DNA of 64,000 nt from positions 62,001 to 126,000 of the forward strand of contig CANSEY010000008.1 in the NCBI GenBank assembly GCA_947646015.1. The letters are read 5' to 3'. Below are positions 27,033 through 35,710 of this stretch, piece by piece. The DNA comes from an uncultured Bacteroides sp. GTDB taxonomy: Bacteria; Bacteroidota; Bacteroidia; Bacteroidales; Bacteroidaceae. A model generated the notes under the pieces. It did no database searches and was not told the origin of the DNA. It saw nothing but the letters and a program-made list of their open reading frames with translations. Within the stretch, counting starts at the first letter, position 1, and each line of letters begins with the position of its first letter. The position numbers and the translations under genes are program-made.

Positions 27033-28745
27033 TTATTTAACAGAATCGTTCTTTAGCGGATTCCAGCCGTCTTCACCAGCCAAAACCGTTTCCATCTCGT
27101 AGCCTTTCAGATTCTTCAGTTGACGAGAGAAAGCTGCGCGGGCTTTCGGATTGGCTCCCTCGCCATGACTATCGTATTCGGCATAAAATACGGTTTTCTC
27201 CGCTTCTTTCTTTCCCCAGTTGTGCCAGCCTTCCGGAAGGATATGTTTCCCCAGTTCACAACGGATAAATACAGCCTGTGCATACGGACGCCACGGACGA
27301 GACAGATATACTTTGGCAACATCCGGATCAGCAGTCAACCGGCAATCATAAAAGACATATCCATACTTTTTGCCTTGATCTGTAGAGGGTGCCGTCACAT
27401 AACCATCACGTTTGCTATGAATATGACAACGATTGAATACAGCTACAGACCATCCGAAGATAAAGTCAACCGTTCCTTCGATATAGCAATCCTCGTAATA
27501 TTGACGGCTGTGCTTGCCATACGTATAAAGGGTATCCTGATAACCGAGAAAACGACAATTCTTAAAGAACGCACGGTCGGCAGATACAAAACAGGCAACA
27601 GCCTGTCCTACCGGTCCTGCCGAGTTTTCAAAAGTGATGTTCTCCGCATAGAAATCGGGAGCATAAATGTAGCAACTCGACGATCCCGAAGTTCCCATAT
27701 TCTCACCAAACACATTTTTCTTATTGGCAAAGTCATCATTTGTCAGTACCACACCATCCTCTCCTATCAGAGAGATATTTATTTTGGATTCCGGAATAAT
27801 AATCTTCTCTTTATAAGTGCCTTTACGGACCAAGATAGTAGTACGCACATTCTTGCGAAAATCGGGTACTGCATTTATCGCTTCCTGCACTGTGAAGAAA
27901 TCACCTGTTCCGTCTTGTGCCACTACGTAATCATAATGACGGACATATTTTGCCAGTTCCGGTATTTCCTTTGCGATAGCATCTACAGTCAGCCCGGCGA
28001 TAGTCCGTGCTCCGTACACATTCAAATGGGTATTATCCTCCCGGCCTTTCGGAAAAGCCGGAACTTTCTCAGGTTCGACAAACATAAACAACTTCTTCGA
28101 TTCTGCGGGGCCCAGTCCCTGCACCAGATCATGGGTAATTTTGTTCATATCGATAAACGCCACTCCCATCTCTTTTGCCACATTACGCGGAGAATCAAGG
28201 TAGGCACCGTGCGTATCGTACAAGACGTTTACTTCTTTCGGCAGTTCCTGTTCACCCGGAGCACGACGGGCATCTGTGGCAATCGAGGCATCTTCCGGCT
28301 GTACAAAATTACGACGAACAATGGAGTTGAACAACACAGGAATCCCTCCTTTAACACGAGTTTCATTGACGAAACGACGGAGATTGTCATCAAAGGTCGT
28401 TCCCGGATCAGTATGGCGTGCAGAATCAGCCTTTTCATCATTGTGTCCGAACTGGATAAAGACATAATCTCCCTTCTTTACCTGGGAAATCACTTTTGCC
28501 CATCGGCCTTCAGATATGAAACTTTTGGAACTGCGGCCATTGGCGGCATGATTATCAACACGTATATCTTCTGAAAAAAATCCGGGGAGCACCATACACC
28601 AGCCGCGTTCGGGATTTCCACCGTACAGATTTTTGTTAGCCATCGTAGAGTCACCTATCGTAAAGATGGTCAATACGGGCTTATCCGCACGAAAGGCGGA
28701 GAAAAGGATAAATACTATAAACAGCAATAGCAGTCTGTTTTTCAT
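27033..28745 (-). CDS. CE12-CE8 fusion: pectic acetylesterase plus pectin methylesterase
   Basis: The ATG at 28745 gives a signal peptide; no lipobox, so periplasmic. Residues about 25-255 are an SGNH hydrolase of the CE12 rhamnogalacturonan acetylesterase type: TIFTIGDSTMAN (nucleophile Ser), FIQFGHNDEK, and DNTHLNVYGA (Asp/His). Residues about 265-565 are a CE8 methylesterase beta-helix: DGTGDFFTVQEAINAVPD, GQAVACFV, GYQDTLYTYG and GTVDFIFG (two catalytic Asp), and YLSRPWRPYAQ (catalytic-site Arg). All expected residues are present in both halves, so I infer a protein that removes acetyl and methyl groups from the same pectic fragment. It lies between the CE8 gene and the HTCS. Confidence 0.95.
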   Translation of the reverse strand: MKNRLLLLFIVFILFSAFRADKPVLTIFTIGDSTMANKNLYGGNPERGWCMVLPGFFSEDIRVDNHAANGRSSKSFISEGRWAKVISQVKKGDYVFIQFGHNDEKADSARHTDPGTTFDDNLRRFVNETRVKGGIPVLFNSIVRRNFVQPEDASIATDARRAPGEQELPKEVNVLYDTHGAYLDSPRNVAKEMGVAFIDMNKITHDLVQGLGPAESKKLFMFVEPEKVPAFPKGREDNTHLNVYGARTIAGLTVDAIAKEIPELAKYVRHYDYVVAQDGTGDFFTVQEAINAVPDFRKNVRTTILVRKGTYKEKIIIPESKINISLIGEDGVVLTNDDFANKKNVFGENMGTSGSSSCYIYAPDFYAENITFENSAGPVGQAVACFVSADRAFFKNCRFLGYQDTLYTYGKHSRQYYEDCYIEGTVDFIFGWSVAVFNRCHIHSKRDGYVTAPSTDQGKKYGYVFYDCRLTADPDVAKVYLSRPWRPYAQAVFIRCELGKHILPEGWHNWGKKEAEKTVFYAEYDSHGEGANPKARAAFSRQLKNLKGYEMETVLAGEDGWNPLKNDSVK

Positions 28746-28802
28746 AATCTTATTTTGTTGGTTCAAAATTAAAGTTCCCTTATGACTTCTATTTAACGTG
28801 AA

Positions 28803-28879
28803 TTCGATATAAATTTGAGTAACTCAATTCTCCTCCTTCCAAAAGGAGGGGAAACCATGCGGATTACTCTTATATCGAA
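28803..28879. repeat. nested palindrome between the two pectin esterase genes
   Basis: TTCGATATAA (28803-28812) plus GAGTAA (28817-28822) pair with TTACTC (28864-28869) plus TTATATCGAA (28870-28879). An inner hairpin TTCTCCTCCTT (28828-28838) pairs with AAGGAGGGGAA (28843-28853). There is no T run after it on the minus strand, so it is more likely an mRNA processing or stability element within the operon than a terminator. Confidence 0.6.
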
Positions 28880-28885
28880 CTGATG

Positions 28886-29854
28886 TTATTTATAAGGATA
28901 CCAATTACTGCATTCCTTAAATATATTCTGCGGAGTATATTGCACCGCTTCTTTATCAGTCAGCTGTTTAGCCCATTTCACACGTCCGGAAGCATCCGCA
29001 CCTTCACCCGTGTTTTTAAATTCAGCGTAACGGGCAGTCTTTTCGTTTTCCGGATTCTTCCAGTTGTGCCAGCCTTCCGAACGGATATGTCCGCCAAACT
29101 CGCAATTAATAAAAGCCGTAGCAGCATAAGGTCTCCAAGGACGTCCCAGATAGACTTTCTTGATACCGGGAGCGGCTGTCAGCTTACAGTTCTTGAAAAC
29201 ATAACCAAACTCCACCTCCTTCGGAGTAGAAGCCGCGGTAATATATGAATCGCGCTTGCTATGCAATTCGCAATATTCAAACAAAGCTGTAGAAGGGCCG
29301 AAGATGAAGTCTGTAGTTCCTTCAATATAGCAGTTAGTAAATAACAGGCGGCTACCCTCCGATCCTGTATAAATAGTATCCTGATTTCCCAGAAAACGAC
29401 AGCCGACAAACATCAGCCTGTCTCCTTCGGTATGGAGCGCAACTGCCTGCCCCAAAGGAGCGGCATTGTTCTCAATGGTCAGATTCTTAAAAGTAATGTC
29501 ACTTCCTTCTACCTTTACAGTATAAGTGCGGAAAGTGCCCATTTTATTGATATTGGCATGATCATCATACGTGATGATCGTCTTTTCGGCATCTTCACCT
29601 ACCAGCTGCACGTTCTTCACCCATGAAGGAATCACCAGTTTTTCTTTGTATATACCATTCTTTATAAATATAGTCACCGTATAATCCATAAAAGCACGTA
29701 CCGCTTCCACGGCTTCCTGAATATCCCGATATTTTCCCGTTCCGTCTCGTGACACGACTATTGTGTCTTGCTTTTGCTGTTGTGCACAGGCCAAAGTTCC
29801 TCCTGAACAAAGCAGAAGAAACAACGCCATTCCTTTCAAAATACTCCTTTTCAT
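28886..29854 (-). CDS. family CE8 pectin methylesterase
   Basis: Removes methyl groups from homogalacturonan so that lyases can act. A signal peptide of about 25 residues ends near ACAQQ. TLAC could be read as a poor lipobox, so soluble periplasmic is more likely than lipidated. CE8 motifs are complete: DGTGKYRDIQEAVEAV at the start, GQAVAL, GNQDTIYTG with catalytic Asp near 159, GTTDFIFGPSTALFEYCELHSK with catalytic Asp near 182, and VYLGRPWRPYAAT with Arg near 238. At 322 residues it is a single-domain enzyme of normal size. The stop codon of GH105 lies 9 bp upstream, so the genes are co-transcribed. It is a paralogue of the C-terminal half of the next gene. Confidence 0.96.
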   Translation of the reverse strand: MKRSILKGMALFLLLCSGGTLACAQQQKQDTIVVSRDGTGKYRDIQEAVEAVRAFMDYTVTIFIKNGIYKEKLVIPSWVKNVQLVGEDAEKTIITYDDHANINKMGTFRTYTVKVEGSDITFKNLTIENNAAPLGQAVALHTEGDRLMFVGCRFLGNQDTIYTGSEGSRLLFTNCYIEGTTDFIFGPSTALFEYCELHSKRDSYITAASTPKEVEFGYVFKNCKLTAAPGIKKVYLGRPWRPYAATAFINCEFGGHIRSEGWHNWKNPENEKTARYAEFKNTGEGADASGRVKWAKQLTDKEAVQYTPQNIFKECSNWYPYK

Positions 29855-29863
29855 CGATAGAAT

Positions 29864-31063
29864 TTACTTTTGCAAACGTTCGTATTCCAGACTTGCCATA
29901 ATAAATGGTCCTACTGCTTTCGGGTCGTTATTACGGATTGTTTCATTTATATAATAGTCATAATCGCCGGAACGATAAACCTTCCCTCCCAGCCCTGCTA
30001 CCGCACAGGCTTTCGTTATAGTCACCACTCCATCTTTATCCACTTCAATGAAATTTTTCAGAAAACCTTCATAACCAGCCTTTGCTACATCCAGATAAGA
30101 CGGATCGATATATCCCATACGTACTGCCTTAAACAGGCTGTATATGAACATTGCCGAACAGGATGATTCTAGATAATTACCCTTGTCACCGCTTCTGTCC
30201 ATCACCTGATACCATCCACCGGTCTCCGGGTCTTGCAGTTTCTTTACCTGAACTGCTACATTATCCAAGATTGCAAGCAACGAATCTCTTCCGGCCTCAT
30301 GCTTCGGAATAAAATCAAGCACATCTACCAACGCCATCGCATACCAGCCTAATGCACGTCCCCAACAATGTTTTGACTGTCCTGTCACCGGATCGGCCCA
30401 GCGCTCCGTGCGACTTACATCACACGCATGACGATAAAGACCATTCTTCGGATCATACGTATGACGGGCACAGGTAATAAACTGATTTATGACGTCTGCA
30501 TAATCCTGCGGGCGATTATTACGGAAAGCATATTCTGCATAAAAAGGAGCTCCCATATAAAGTCCGTCCAGCCACATCTGATGCGGATATATCTTTTTAT
30601 GCCAGAATCCTCCGTCTTCATTACGAGGTTGTCCGGCAAACTGGCTATAGAGCAAGTCTAATGCCTTCTTATACTTTTCATCCTTGGTCTGCTCATAGAT
30701 ACGAAACAGGATTTTTCCGGAATTGATACGGTCCAGACTGTAATCGGTCAATTTGTATGCAGTAATACTTCCATCCTCATGCACCATCGTATCTGCATAA
30801 GCAATTGCATAATCCCGTATTTTCTTGTCTCCATAAGTATCGTATACATCAAGCATCGCCCCCAATTCCAGTCCGTGGCAATAGTCCCATTTCAGTCTGG
30901 GCTGAAAATCGAGCTGCCAGGATTCCGGGCAACGAATCATCTCCGATTCAGTCATCCGCACCGACCAAGGCAGTTTTTCATCCACCTGCTGCGCCGACAG
31001 TGAAATGGTGCTTGACATTATTATTACTAATATCAAAAATTTATAAAAAGAGCTTCGTCTCAT
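29864..31063 (-). CDS. GH105 unsaturated glucuronyl/galacturonyl hydrolase
   Basis: GH105 enzymes hydrolyse the 4,5-unsaturated uronic acid that pectate lyases leave at the non-reducing end. The protein has a signal peptide ending SLSAQQ and no lipobox, so it is periplasmic. An (alpha/alpha)6-barrel follows, with the YteR-type signature HQMWLDGLYMGAPFYAEYA; the catalytic Asp is near residue 166. Other conserved stretches are DGGFWHKKIYP and GWYQVMDRSGDKGNYLESS. The length of 399 is usual. It is the first gene of the leftward operon and faces the transporter-kduI operon across a shared control region. Its product converts spontaneously to 5-keto-4-deoxyuronate, the substrate of KduI. Confidence 0.95.
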   Translation of the reverse strand: MRRSSFYKFLILVIIMSSTISLSAQQVDEKLPWSVRMTESEMIRCPESWQLDFQPRLKWDYCHGLELGAMLDVYDTYGDKKIRDYAIAYADTMVHEDGSITAYKLTDYSLDRINSGKILFRIYEQTKDEKYKKALDLLYSQFAGQPRNEDGGFWHKKIYPHQMWLDGLYMGAPFYAEYAFRNNRPQDYADVINQFITCARHTYDPKNGLYRHACDVSRTERWADPVTGQSKHCWGRALGWYAMALVDVLDFIPKHEAGRDSLLAILDNVAVQVKKLQDPETGGWYQVMDRSGDKGNYLESSCSAMFIYSLFKAVRMGYIDPSYLDVAKAGYEGFLKNFIEVDKDGVVTITKACAVAGLGGKVYRSGDYDYYINETIRNNDPKAVGPFIMASLEYERLQK

Positions 31064-31126
31064 GGTTTATTGTTTTAAGGATTATACATGCTATTTTTTC
31101 ATGCTACGAAAGTAGTGTATTTCCTC

Positions 31127-31173
31127 CAAACAGAGTGGGATTTTTTAGTTAAGAAGGTGTATTTTTTGTTTTT
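31127..31173 (-). promoter_or_regulatory. candidate promoter of the GH105-CE8-HTCS operon with shared element
   Basis: On the minus strand AAAAACAAAAAATACAC (31173-31157) resembles the element upstream of 11600 and 14891. It begins 39 bp before TCTGTTTG (31134-31127, one mismatch to TAnnTTTG); the others are at 38 bp. The box-to-start distance is about 64 bp, also similar. If real, the HTCS activates its own operon. Confidence 0.5.
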
Positions 31174-31174
31174 C

Positions 31175-31211
31175 GTGCACGGAAACGACTAATTTTGTGC
31201 ACGTAAACGTC
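31175..31211. promoter_or_regulatory. tandem GTGCAC operator half-sites in the divergent region
   Basis: GTGCACGGAAACGAC (31175-31189) and GTGCACGTAAACGTC (31197-31211) are direct repeats 22 bp apart, matching 13 of 15 bases. Two helical turns is the spacing expected for a dimeric AraC-type domain. The only close relative I saw is at 9457-9470. The sites lie between the two divergent operons and could serve either or both. Confidence 0.6.
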
Positions 31212-31258
31212 AAAAATGTCCATTTTTGATGCATTAACTGATAAATTAAGAGTTTCGT

Positions 31259-31290
31259 TTTGGAATAAAGCGGAAAAGGTCGTACTTTTG
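31259..31290 (+). promoter_or_regulatory. promoter of the permease-kduI-exuT operon
   Basis: TTTG (31259-31262), a 20-bp spacer, then TACTTTTG (31283-31290): a full match to the Bacteroides -33/-7 promoter. The start codon is 75 bp downstream. Confidence 0.7.
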
Positions 31291-31364
31291 GCACGGTTTA
31301 CAACTAATACCCTCTGGGGAAACACAGTAATTTATCATTAAAAACAGAGAAAAAATAGAACAGA

Positions 31365-32762
31365 ATGGAAGAAGTATTCAAGTACATTATCGGTCTGGGA
31401 GCGGCAGTAATGATGCCGATCATTTTCACAATTTTAGGAGTATGTATCGGTATTAAACTCCCCAAAGCGCTCAAAAGCGGTTTGTTGGTGGGAGTCGGTT
31501 TCGTCGGCTTATCTGTAGTCACAGCCTTGTTGACCAGTAGTCTTGGTCCGGCATTAAGTAAAATGGTAGAAATCTACGGATTGGAACTCGGTATTTTCGA
31601 CATGGGATGGCCTTCGGCAGCAGCAGTTGCCTATAATACCTCGGTCGGCGCTTTCATTATCCCTGTTTGTCTGGGAGTAAACCTGTTAATGCTGCTGACC
31701 AAAACAACCCGTACTGTTAATATTGACCTTTGGAACTACTGGCACTTCGCATTTATCGGGGCTATCGTATACTTCGCCTCCGATAGTATTTTCTGGGGAT
31801 TTTTCGCCGCTATCATTTGCTACATTATAACATTGGTAATGGCAGACATGACTGCTCCTGCTTTTCAGAAGTTCTATGATAAGATGGACGGTATCTCTAT
31901 CCCGCAGCCTTTCTGCCAGAGCTTCGTTCCGTTCGCGATTGTAATCAACAAGCTTTTAGATAAAATTCCGGGATTCGACAAACTGAATATCGACTCTGAA
32001 GGAATGAAGAAGAAATTCGGTCTGATGGGTGAACCGTTATTCCTGGGTATCGTGATTGGTTGCGGTATCGGAGCTTTGGGCTGTGCCAGTTGGAAAGAAG
32101 TACTGGACGGCATTCCGGGTATCCTTGGATTGGGTATCAAAATGGGAGCGGTTATGGAGTTGATTCCACGTATCACCAGCCTTTTCATTGAAGGTTTGAA
32201 ACCTATCTCTGATGCAACCCGAGAACTCATCGCTAAAAAATATAAGAGTAATACAGGCCTGAGCATCGGTATGAGCCCTGCACTTGTTATCGGCCACCCG
32301 ACAACGCTGGTTGTATCCCTGCTTTTGATCCCGGTTACTATCTTCCTTGCAGTGATCCTTCCGGGTAACCGTTTCTTACCGCTGGCTTCTCTGGCCGGTA
32401 TGTTCTACCTATTCCCGATGATTCTGCCTATTACCAAAGGTAATGTGGTGAAATCATTCATCATCGGACTGGTAGCATTGATCGTAGGTCTGTACTTCGT
32501 AACAGAACTGGCAGGATTCTTCACGATGGCTGCCAAAGACGTATATGCCGCTACGGGTGACCCGACAGTAAATATCCCCACCGGCTTCGAAGGCGGAGCG
32601 CTCGACTTTGCTTCCAGCCTCTTCTGCTGGGGTATCTTCCATCTGACTTACAGTCTGAAGATTGTCGGTCCTGCCATCCTCGTAGCCCTTGCACTGGGAA
32701 TGGCAGTCTACAATCGCATCCGCATGAAAAGAAATGATGCGAAAAACGCAGCTAACGATTAA
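31365..32762 (+). CDS. orphan galactitol-type PTS EIIC-like membrane permease
   Basis: A polytopic inner-membrane protein with about 10-12 hydrophobic segments. It resembles the GatC family, the membrane component of the galactitol phosphotransferase system: [35 protein letters not shown] and [17 protein letters not shown] segments. No EIIA or EIIB gene is nearby and Bacteroides lack a standard PTS, so phosphorylating transport is unlikely. Next to kduI and an ExuT-like gene, I infer a secondary transporter for a pectin breakdown product, perhaps the ketouronate made by GH105 and KduI. The family match is by pattern from memory; the substrate is not visible in the sequence. First gene of its operon, 32 bp before kduI. 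Confidence 0.82.
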   Translation: MEEVFKYIIGLGAAVMMPIIFTILGVCIGIKLPKALKSGLLVGVGFVGLSVVTALLTSSLGPALSKMVEIYGLELGIFDMGWPSAAAVAYNTSVGAFIIPVCLGVNLLMLLTKTTRTVNIDLWNYWHFAFIGAIVYFASDSIFWGFFAAIICYIITLVMADMTAPAFQKFYDKMDGISIPQPFCQSFVPFAIVINKLLDKIPGFDKLNIDSEGMKKKFGLMGEPLFLGIVIGCGIGALGCASWKEVLDGIPGILGLGIKMGAVMELIPRITSLFIEGLKPISDATRELIAKKYKSNTGLSIGMSPALVIGHPTTLVVSLLLIPVTIFLAVILPGNRFLPLASLAGMFYLFPMILPITKGNVVKSFIIGLVALIVGLYFVTELAGFFTMAAKDVYAATGDPTVNIPTGFEGGALDFASSLFCWGIFHLTYSLKIVGPAILVALALGMAVYNRIRMKRNDAKNAAND

Positions 32763-32794
32763 ATATAAGTATAATCCAAATAAAGATTCGAAAG

Positions 32795-33715
32795 ATGAAA
32801 AAATTAGCAATTGCAATGATGATGGGTATCGCAGCTATGTCTGCTTCTGCCCAGGTAAATTACAAGATGCAGGTGGCTTGCAATCCGCAAGACGTGAAAA
32901 CGTATGATACAAACCGCCTGCGTGGTAGCTTCCTGATGGAAAAAGTAATGGTTCCTGATCAAATCAACGTGACTTATTCCATGTACGACCGCCTCATCTT
33001 CGGTGGCGCCGTACCTGCAACAAAAGAGCTGGTACTTGAAACTATCGATCCGCTGAAAGCTAAGTATTTCCTCGAACGTCGCGAACTGGGTGTTATCAAC
33101 ATTGGCGGCGAAGGTATCGTAACTGTTGACGGCAAGGAATATACGCTGAACTTCAAAGATGCATTGTATGTAGGCAGAGGCAAGCAGAAAGTTACTTTCA
33201 AGAGTAAAGATGCCAGCAAACCTGCAAAATTCTATATCAACTCCGCTACTGCTCACAAGGAGTACAAAACTCAGTTGATCACTATCGACGGACGCAAAGG
33301 TTCTCTGAAAGCAAACTCTTTCGCGGCAGGAAAGATGGAAGAAAGCAACGACCGCGTTATCAACCAACTGATTGTTAACAACGTACTTGAAGAAGGTCCT
33401 TGCCAACTGCAAATGGGATTGACTGAACTGAAACCGGGTAGTGTATGGAACACCATGCCGGCACATACTCACAGTCGCCGTGTGGAAGCATATTTCTACT
33501 TCAACGTGCCGGAAGGCAACTCCATCTGCCACTTCATGGGCGAACCTCAGGAAGAACGCATCGTATGGATGCAGAACGAACAAGCTATCATGTCACCGGA
33601 ATGGTCTATCCACGCAGCTGCCGGAACCAGCAACTATATGTTCATCTGGGGTATGGCCGGTGAAAATCTTGACTATGGCGACATGGATAAGATCAAATAT
33701 ATAGAAATGCGCTAA
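32795..33715 (+). CDS. kduI: 5-keto-4-deoxyuronate isomerase (KduI) with signal peptide
   Basis: KduI isomerises 5-keto-4-deoxyuronate to 2,5-diketo-3-deoxygluconate after pectin cleavage. The protein starts with a clear type I signal peptide ([20 protein letters not shown]), and mature sequence begins around VNYKM. Metal ligands are present at H224, H226, E231 and H273. As I recall, those of the E. coli enzyme are H196, H198, E203 and H245, a constant shift of 28, equal to the extra N-terminal length (306 versus 278 residues). The extension is therefore an added export signal on a complete enzyme. The isomerisation probably happens in the periplasm, beside GH105. It lies between two transporter genes. 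Confidence 0.95.
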   Translation: MKKLAIAMMMGIAAMSASAQVNYKMQVACNPQDVKTYDTNRLRGSFLMEKVMVPDQINVTYSMYDRLIFGGAVPATKELVLETIDPLKAKYFLERRELGVINIGGEGIVTVDGKEYTLNFKDALYVGRGKQKVTFKSKDASKPAKFYINSATAHKEYKTQLITIDGRKGSLKANSFAAGKMEESNDRVINQLIVNNVLEEGPCQLQMGLTELKPGSVWNTMPAHTHSRRVEAYFYFNVPEGNSICHFMGEPQEERIVWMQNEQAIMSPEWSIHAAAGTSNYMFIWGMAGENLDYGDMDKIKYIEMR

Positions 33716-33748
33716 TCTTTGCGCAGTTCTTTAGCACATATCAAGTAA

Positions 33749-33801
33749 TCCGAAAAGCTTCATTCTTTCCTCGAAACGGGGAGAGAATGAAGTTTTCCGG
33801 A
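33749..33801 (+). terminator. hairpin after kduI
   Basis: CTTCATTCT (33758-33766) pairs with AGAATGAAG (33784-33792), and flanking TCCGAAAA/TTTTCCGGA extends the stem with a bulge. No strong T run follows, so it may reduce rather than stop read-through into the transporter gene, or stabilise the kduI 3' end. Confidence 0.45.
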
Positions 33802-33974
33802 TTTGTCATATTCTTCCCCCAAAGAGACCAAATTGTTACGATAATACATTACTATGTACAAATAATATGTATAATGCAACGAATTATACATGATTTTGAC
33901 CAATTATTACAAAAAAAATCCAGCTGAAATACCGACCTTTGTCAGCAAATCAAAATCTATTTAAATCCATTATC

Positions 33975-35492
33975 ATGAATGCATTTCAAAAAACAGGCGA
34001 AAAAATGACAAACTACAGATGGACGATCTGTGCGATGCTATTTTTTGCTACTACAGTTAACTATCTCGACCGCCAGGTACTATCGCTCACCTGGGATGAA
34101 TTTATCAAACCGGAATTTCACTGGGATGAATCACACTACGGTACTATCACTTCCGTATTTTCTATTGTTTACGCAATATGTATGCTCTTTGCCGGTCGCT
34201 TTGTGGACTGGATGGGAACGAAGAAAGGATTCCTCTGGGCTATCGGCGTATGGTCTGCCGGTGCCTGTCTGCACGCAGTCTGTGGTATTGTAACAGAAGC
34301 GCAGGTAGGACTGCACAGTGCTGCCGAACTTGCCGGAGCCACCGGAGACGTGGTGGTAACCATCGCTACTGTCAGTATGTACTGCTTCCTGGCTGCACGC
34401 TGTATACTTGCTCTCGGAGAAGCCGGTAACTTCCCCGCCGCTATTAAAGTAACTGCCGAGTACTTCCCGAAGAAAGACCGTGCTTATGCTACTTCCATCT
34501 TCAACGCCGGTGCTTCTATCGGTGCCTTGATCGCTCCGCTCACCATTCCTATCCTTGCCAAAGCTTTCGGTTGGGAAATGGCGTTTATCGTTATTGGTGG
34601 ACTTGGTTTTATCTGGATGGGCTTCTGGGTATTTATGTATGATGCTCCTTCAAAGAGCAAGCACGTAAACAAAGCCGAACTTGAATATATCGAACAAGAC
34701 CAGAATGAGGCCGGTGCAGGTCCGAAAACAGAGGAGAAAGACGAGAAAAAGATGAGATTCTGGCAATGTTTCAGCTACAAACAAACTTGGGCATTTGTCT
34801 TCGGTAAATTTACCACTGACGGTGTATGGTGGTTCTTCCTGTTCTGGACCCCGTCTTACCTGAACTCCCAATTCGGTATCAAAACTTCCGATCCTCTGGG
34901 AATGGGACTTATCTTCACGCTTTACGCAATCACGATGTTATCCATCTACGGTGGCAAGCTTCCTACTATCTTCATCAACAAGACCGGCATGAACCCTTAT
35001 GCGGCACGTATGAAAGCAATGTTGATTTTCGCATTCTTCCCGTTAGTGGTATTGCTGGCACAGCCATTGGGAACATTCTCTCCGTGGTTCCCCGTGATCC
35101 TGATCGGTATCGGCGGAGCTGCCCACCAGTCGTGGTCGGCCAATATCTTCTCTACAGTAGGTGATATGTTCCCCCGAACAGCAATTGCAAGTATCACCGG
35201 TATCGGTGGTATGGCCGGTGGTATCGGTTCAATGATTCTTCAGAAAGTGGCAGGTAACTTATTTGTATATGCTTCCGGAACGACAATGGTTGACGGCAAA
35301 GAAGTGGAAATGACAAAAGAACTACTGGAACAAGGAGCACAGTTTGTACATCCTGCGATGACATTCATGGGCTTCGAAGGCAAGCCTGCCGGTTACTTTG
35401 TAATCTTCTGCGTATGCGCAGTAGCTTACCTGATCGGTTGGGTTATTATGAAAGCACTGGTTCCTAAATATAAGCCTATCGTATTGGATTAA
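33975..35492 (+). CDS. exuT: ExuT-like hexuronate transporter (MFS)
   Basis: A major facilitator of the anion:cation symporter type, 12 membrane segments. Typical start: NYRWTICAMLFFATTVNYLDRQVLS, with the DRQ signature. The loop FAGRFVDWMGTKKGF matches the MFS loop 2-3 pattern, and RCILALGEAGNFPAAIKVTAEYFPKKDRA matches hexuronate transporters. The ATG at 33975 is preferred; another is at 34005 and the frame is open to 33939. Family members carry galacturonate or glucuronate with protons across the inner membrane. Here it would import galacturonate released in the periplasm. It is the last gene of the operon or has its own promoter in the 260-bp gap; a terminator follows. Confidence 0.92.
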   Translation: MNAFQKTGEKMTNYRWTICAMLFFATTVNYLDRQVLSLTWDEFIKPEFHWDESHYGTITSVFSIVYAICMLFAGRFVDWMGTKKGFLWAIGVWSAGACLHAVCGIVTEAQVGLHSAAELAGATGDVVVTIATVSMYCFLAARCILALGEAGNFPAAIKVTAEYFPKKDRAYATSIFNAGASIGALIAPLTIPILAKAFGWEMAFIVIGGLGFIWMGFWVFMYDAPSKSKHVNKAELEYIEQDQNEAGAGPKTEEKDEKKMRFWQCFSYKQTWAFVFGKFTTDGVWWFFLFWTPSYLNSQFGIKTSDPLGMGLIFTLYAITMLSIYGGKLPTIFINKTGMNPYAARMKAMLIFAFFPLVVLLAQPLGTFSPWFPVILIGIGGAAHQSWSANIFSTVGDMFPRTAIASITGIGGMAGGIGSMILQKVAGNLFVYASGTTMVDGKEVEMTKELLEQGAQFVHPAMTFMGFEGKPAGYFVIFCVCAVAYLIGWVIMKALVPKYKPIVLD

Positions 35493-35514
35493 TCCGATAT
35501 AATTATATAGAATA

Positions 35515-35559
35515 AAAAACAGGAGGGCACTCAGCATGAGTTTGTCCTCCTGTTTTTTT
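35515..35559. terminator. bidirectional terminator after exuT
   Basis: AACAGGAGG (35518-35526) pairs with CCTCCTGTT (35546-35554), with an inner ACTCA/TGAGT stem. T tracts flank both sides, so it can stop transcription from either direction. Confidence 0.85.
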
Positions 35560-35592
35560 AACCAATTATTTATTCAAAAAGTTCCAAAAACA

Positions 35593-35623
35593 AAAAAGCC
35601 TCTTCTCACGAAGAAGGCTTTTT
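35593..35623. terminator. second bidirectional terminator
   Basis: AAAAAGCC then TTCT pairs with AGAA then GGCTTTTT around 35608-35611, with a two-base bulge. A/T tracts on both sides. It insulates exuT from the convergent helicase gene. Confidence 0.75.
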
Positions 35624-35710
35624 AGGTTTACTTATTCTTCATAGCCATCCTGTACTATTTTACAAAATATCTTGCACATTCAAACAATGAAGGATAGTAA
35701 ACGTTAAGAT

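Noticed and set aside
27120..28574. Long plus-strand frame (484 codons) opposite the CE12-CE8 gene
   Set aside because: Antisense shadow of a gene with complete active-site motifs on the minus strand.
31365..32762. A working galactitol phosphotransferase system
   Set aside because: No EIIA or EIIB genes are adjacent, and the context is uronate rather than polyol metabolism.
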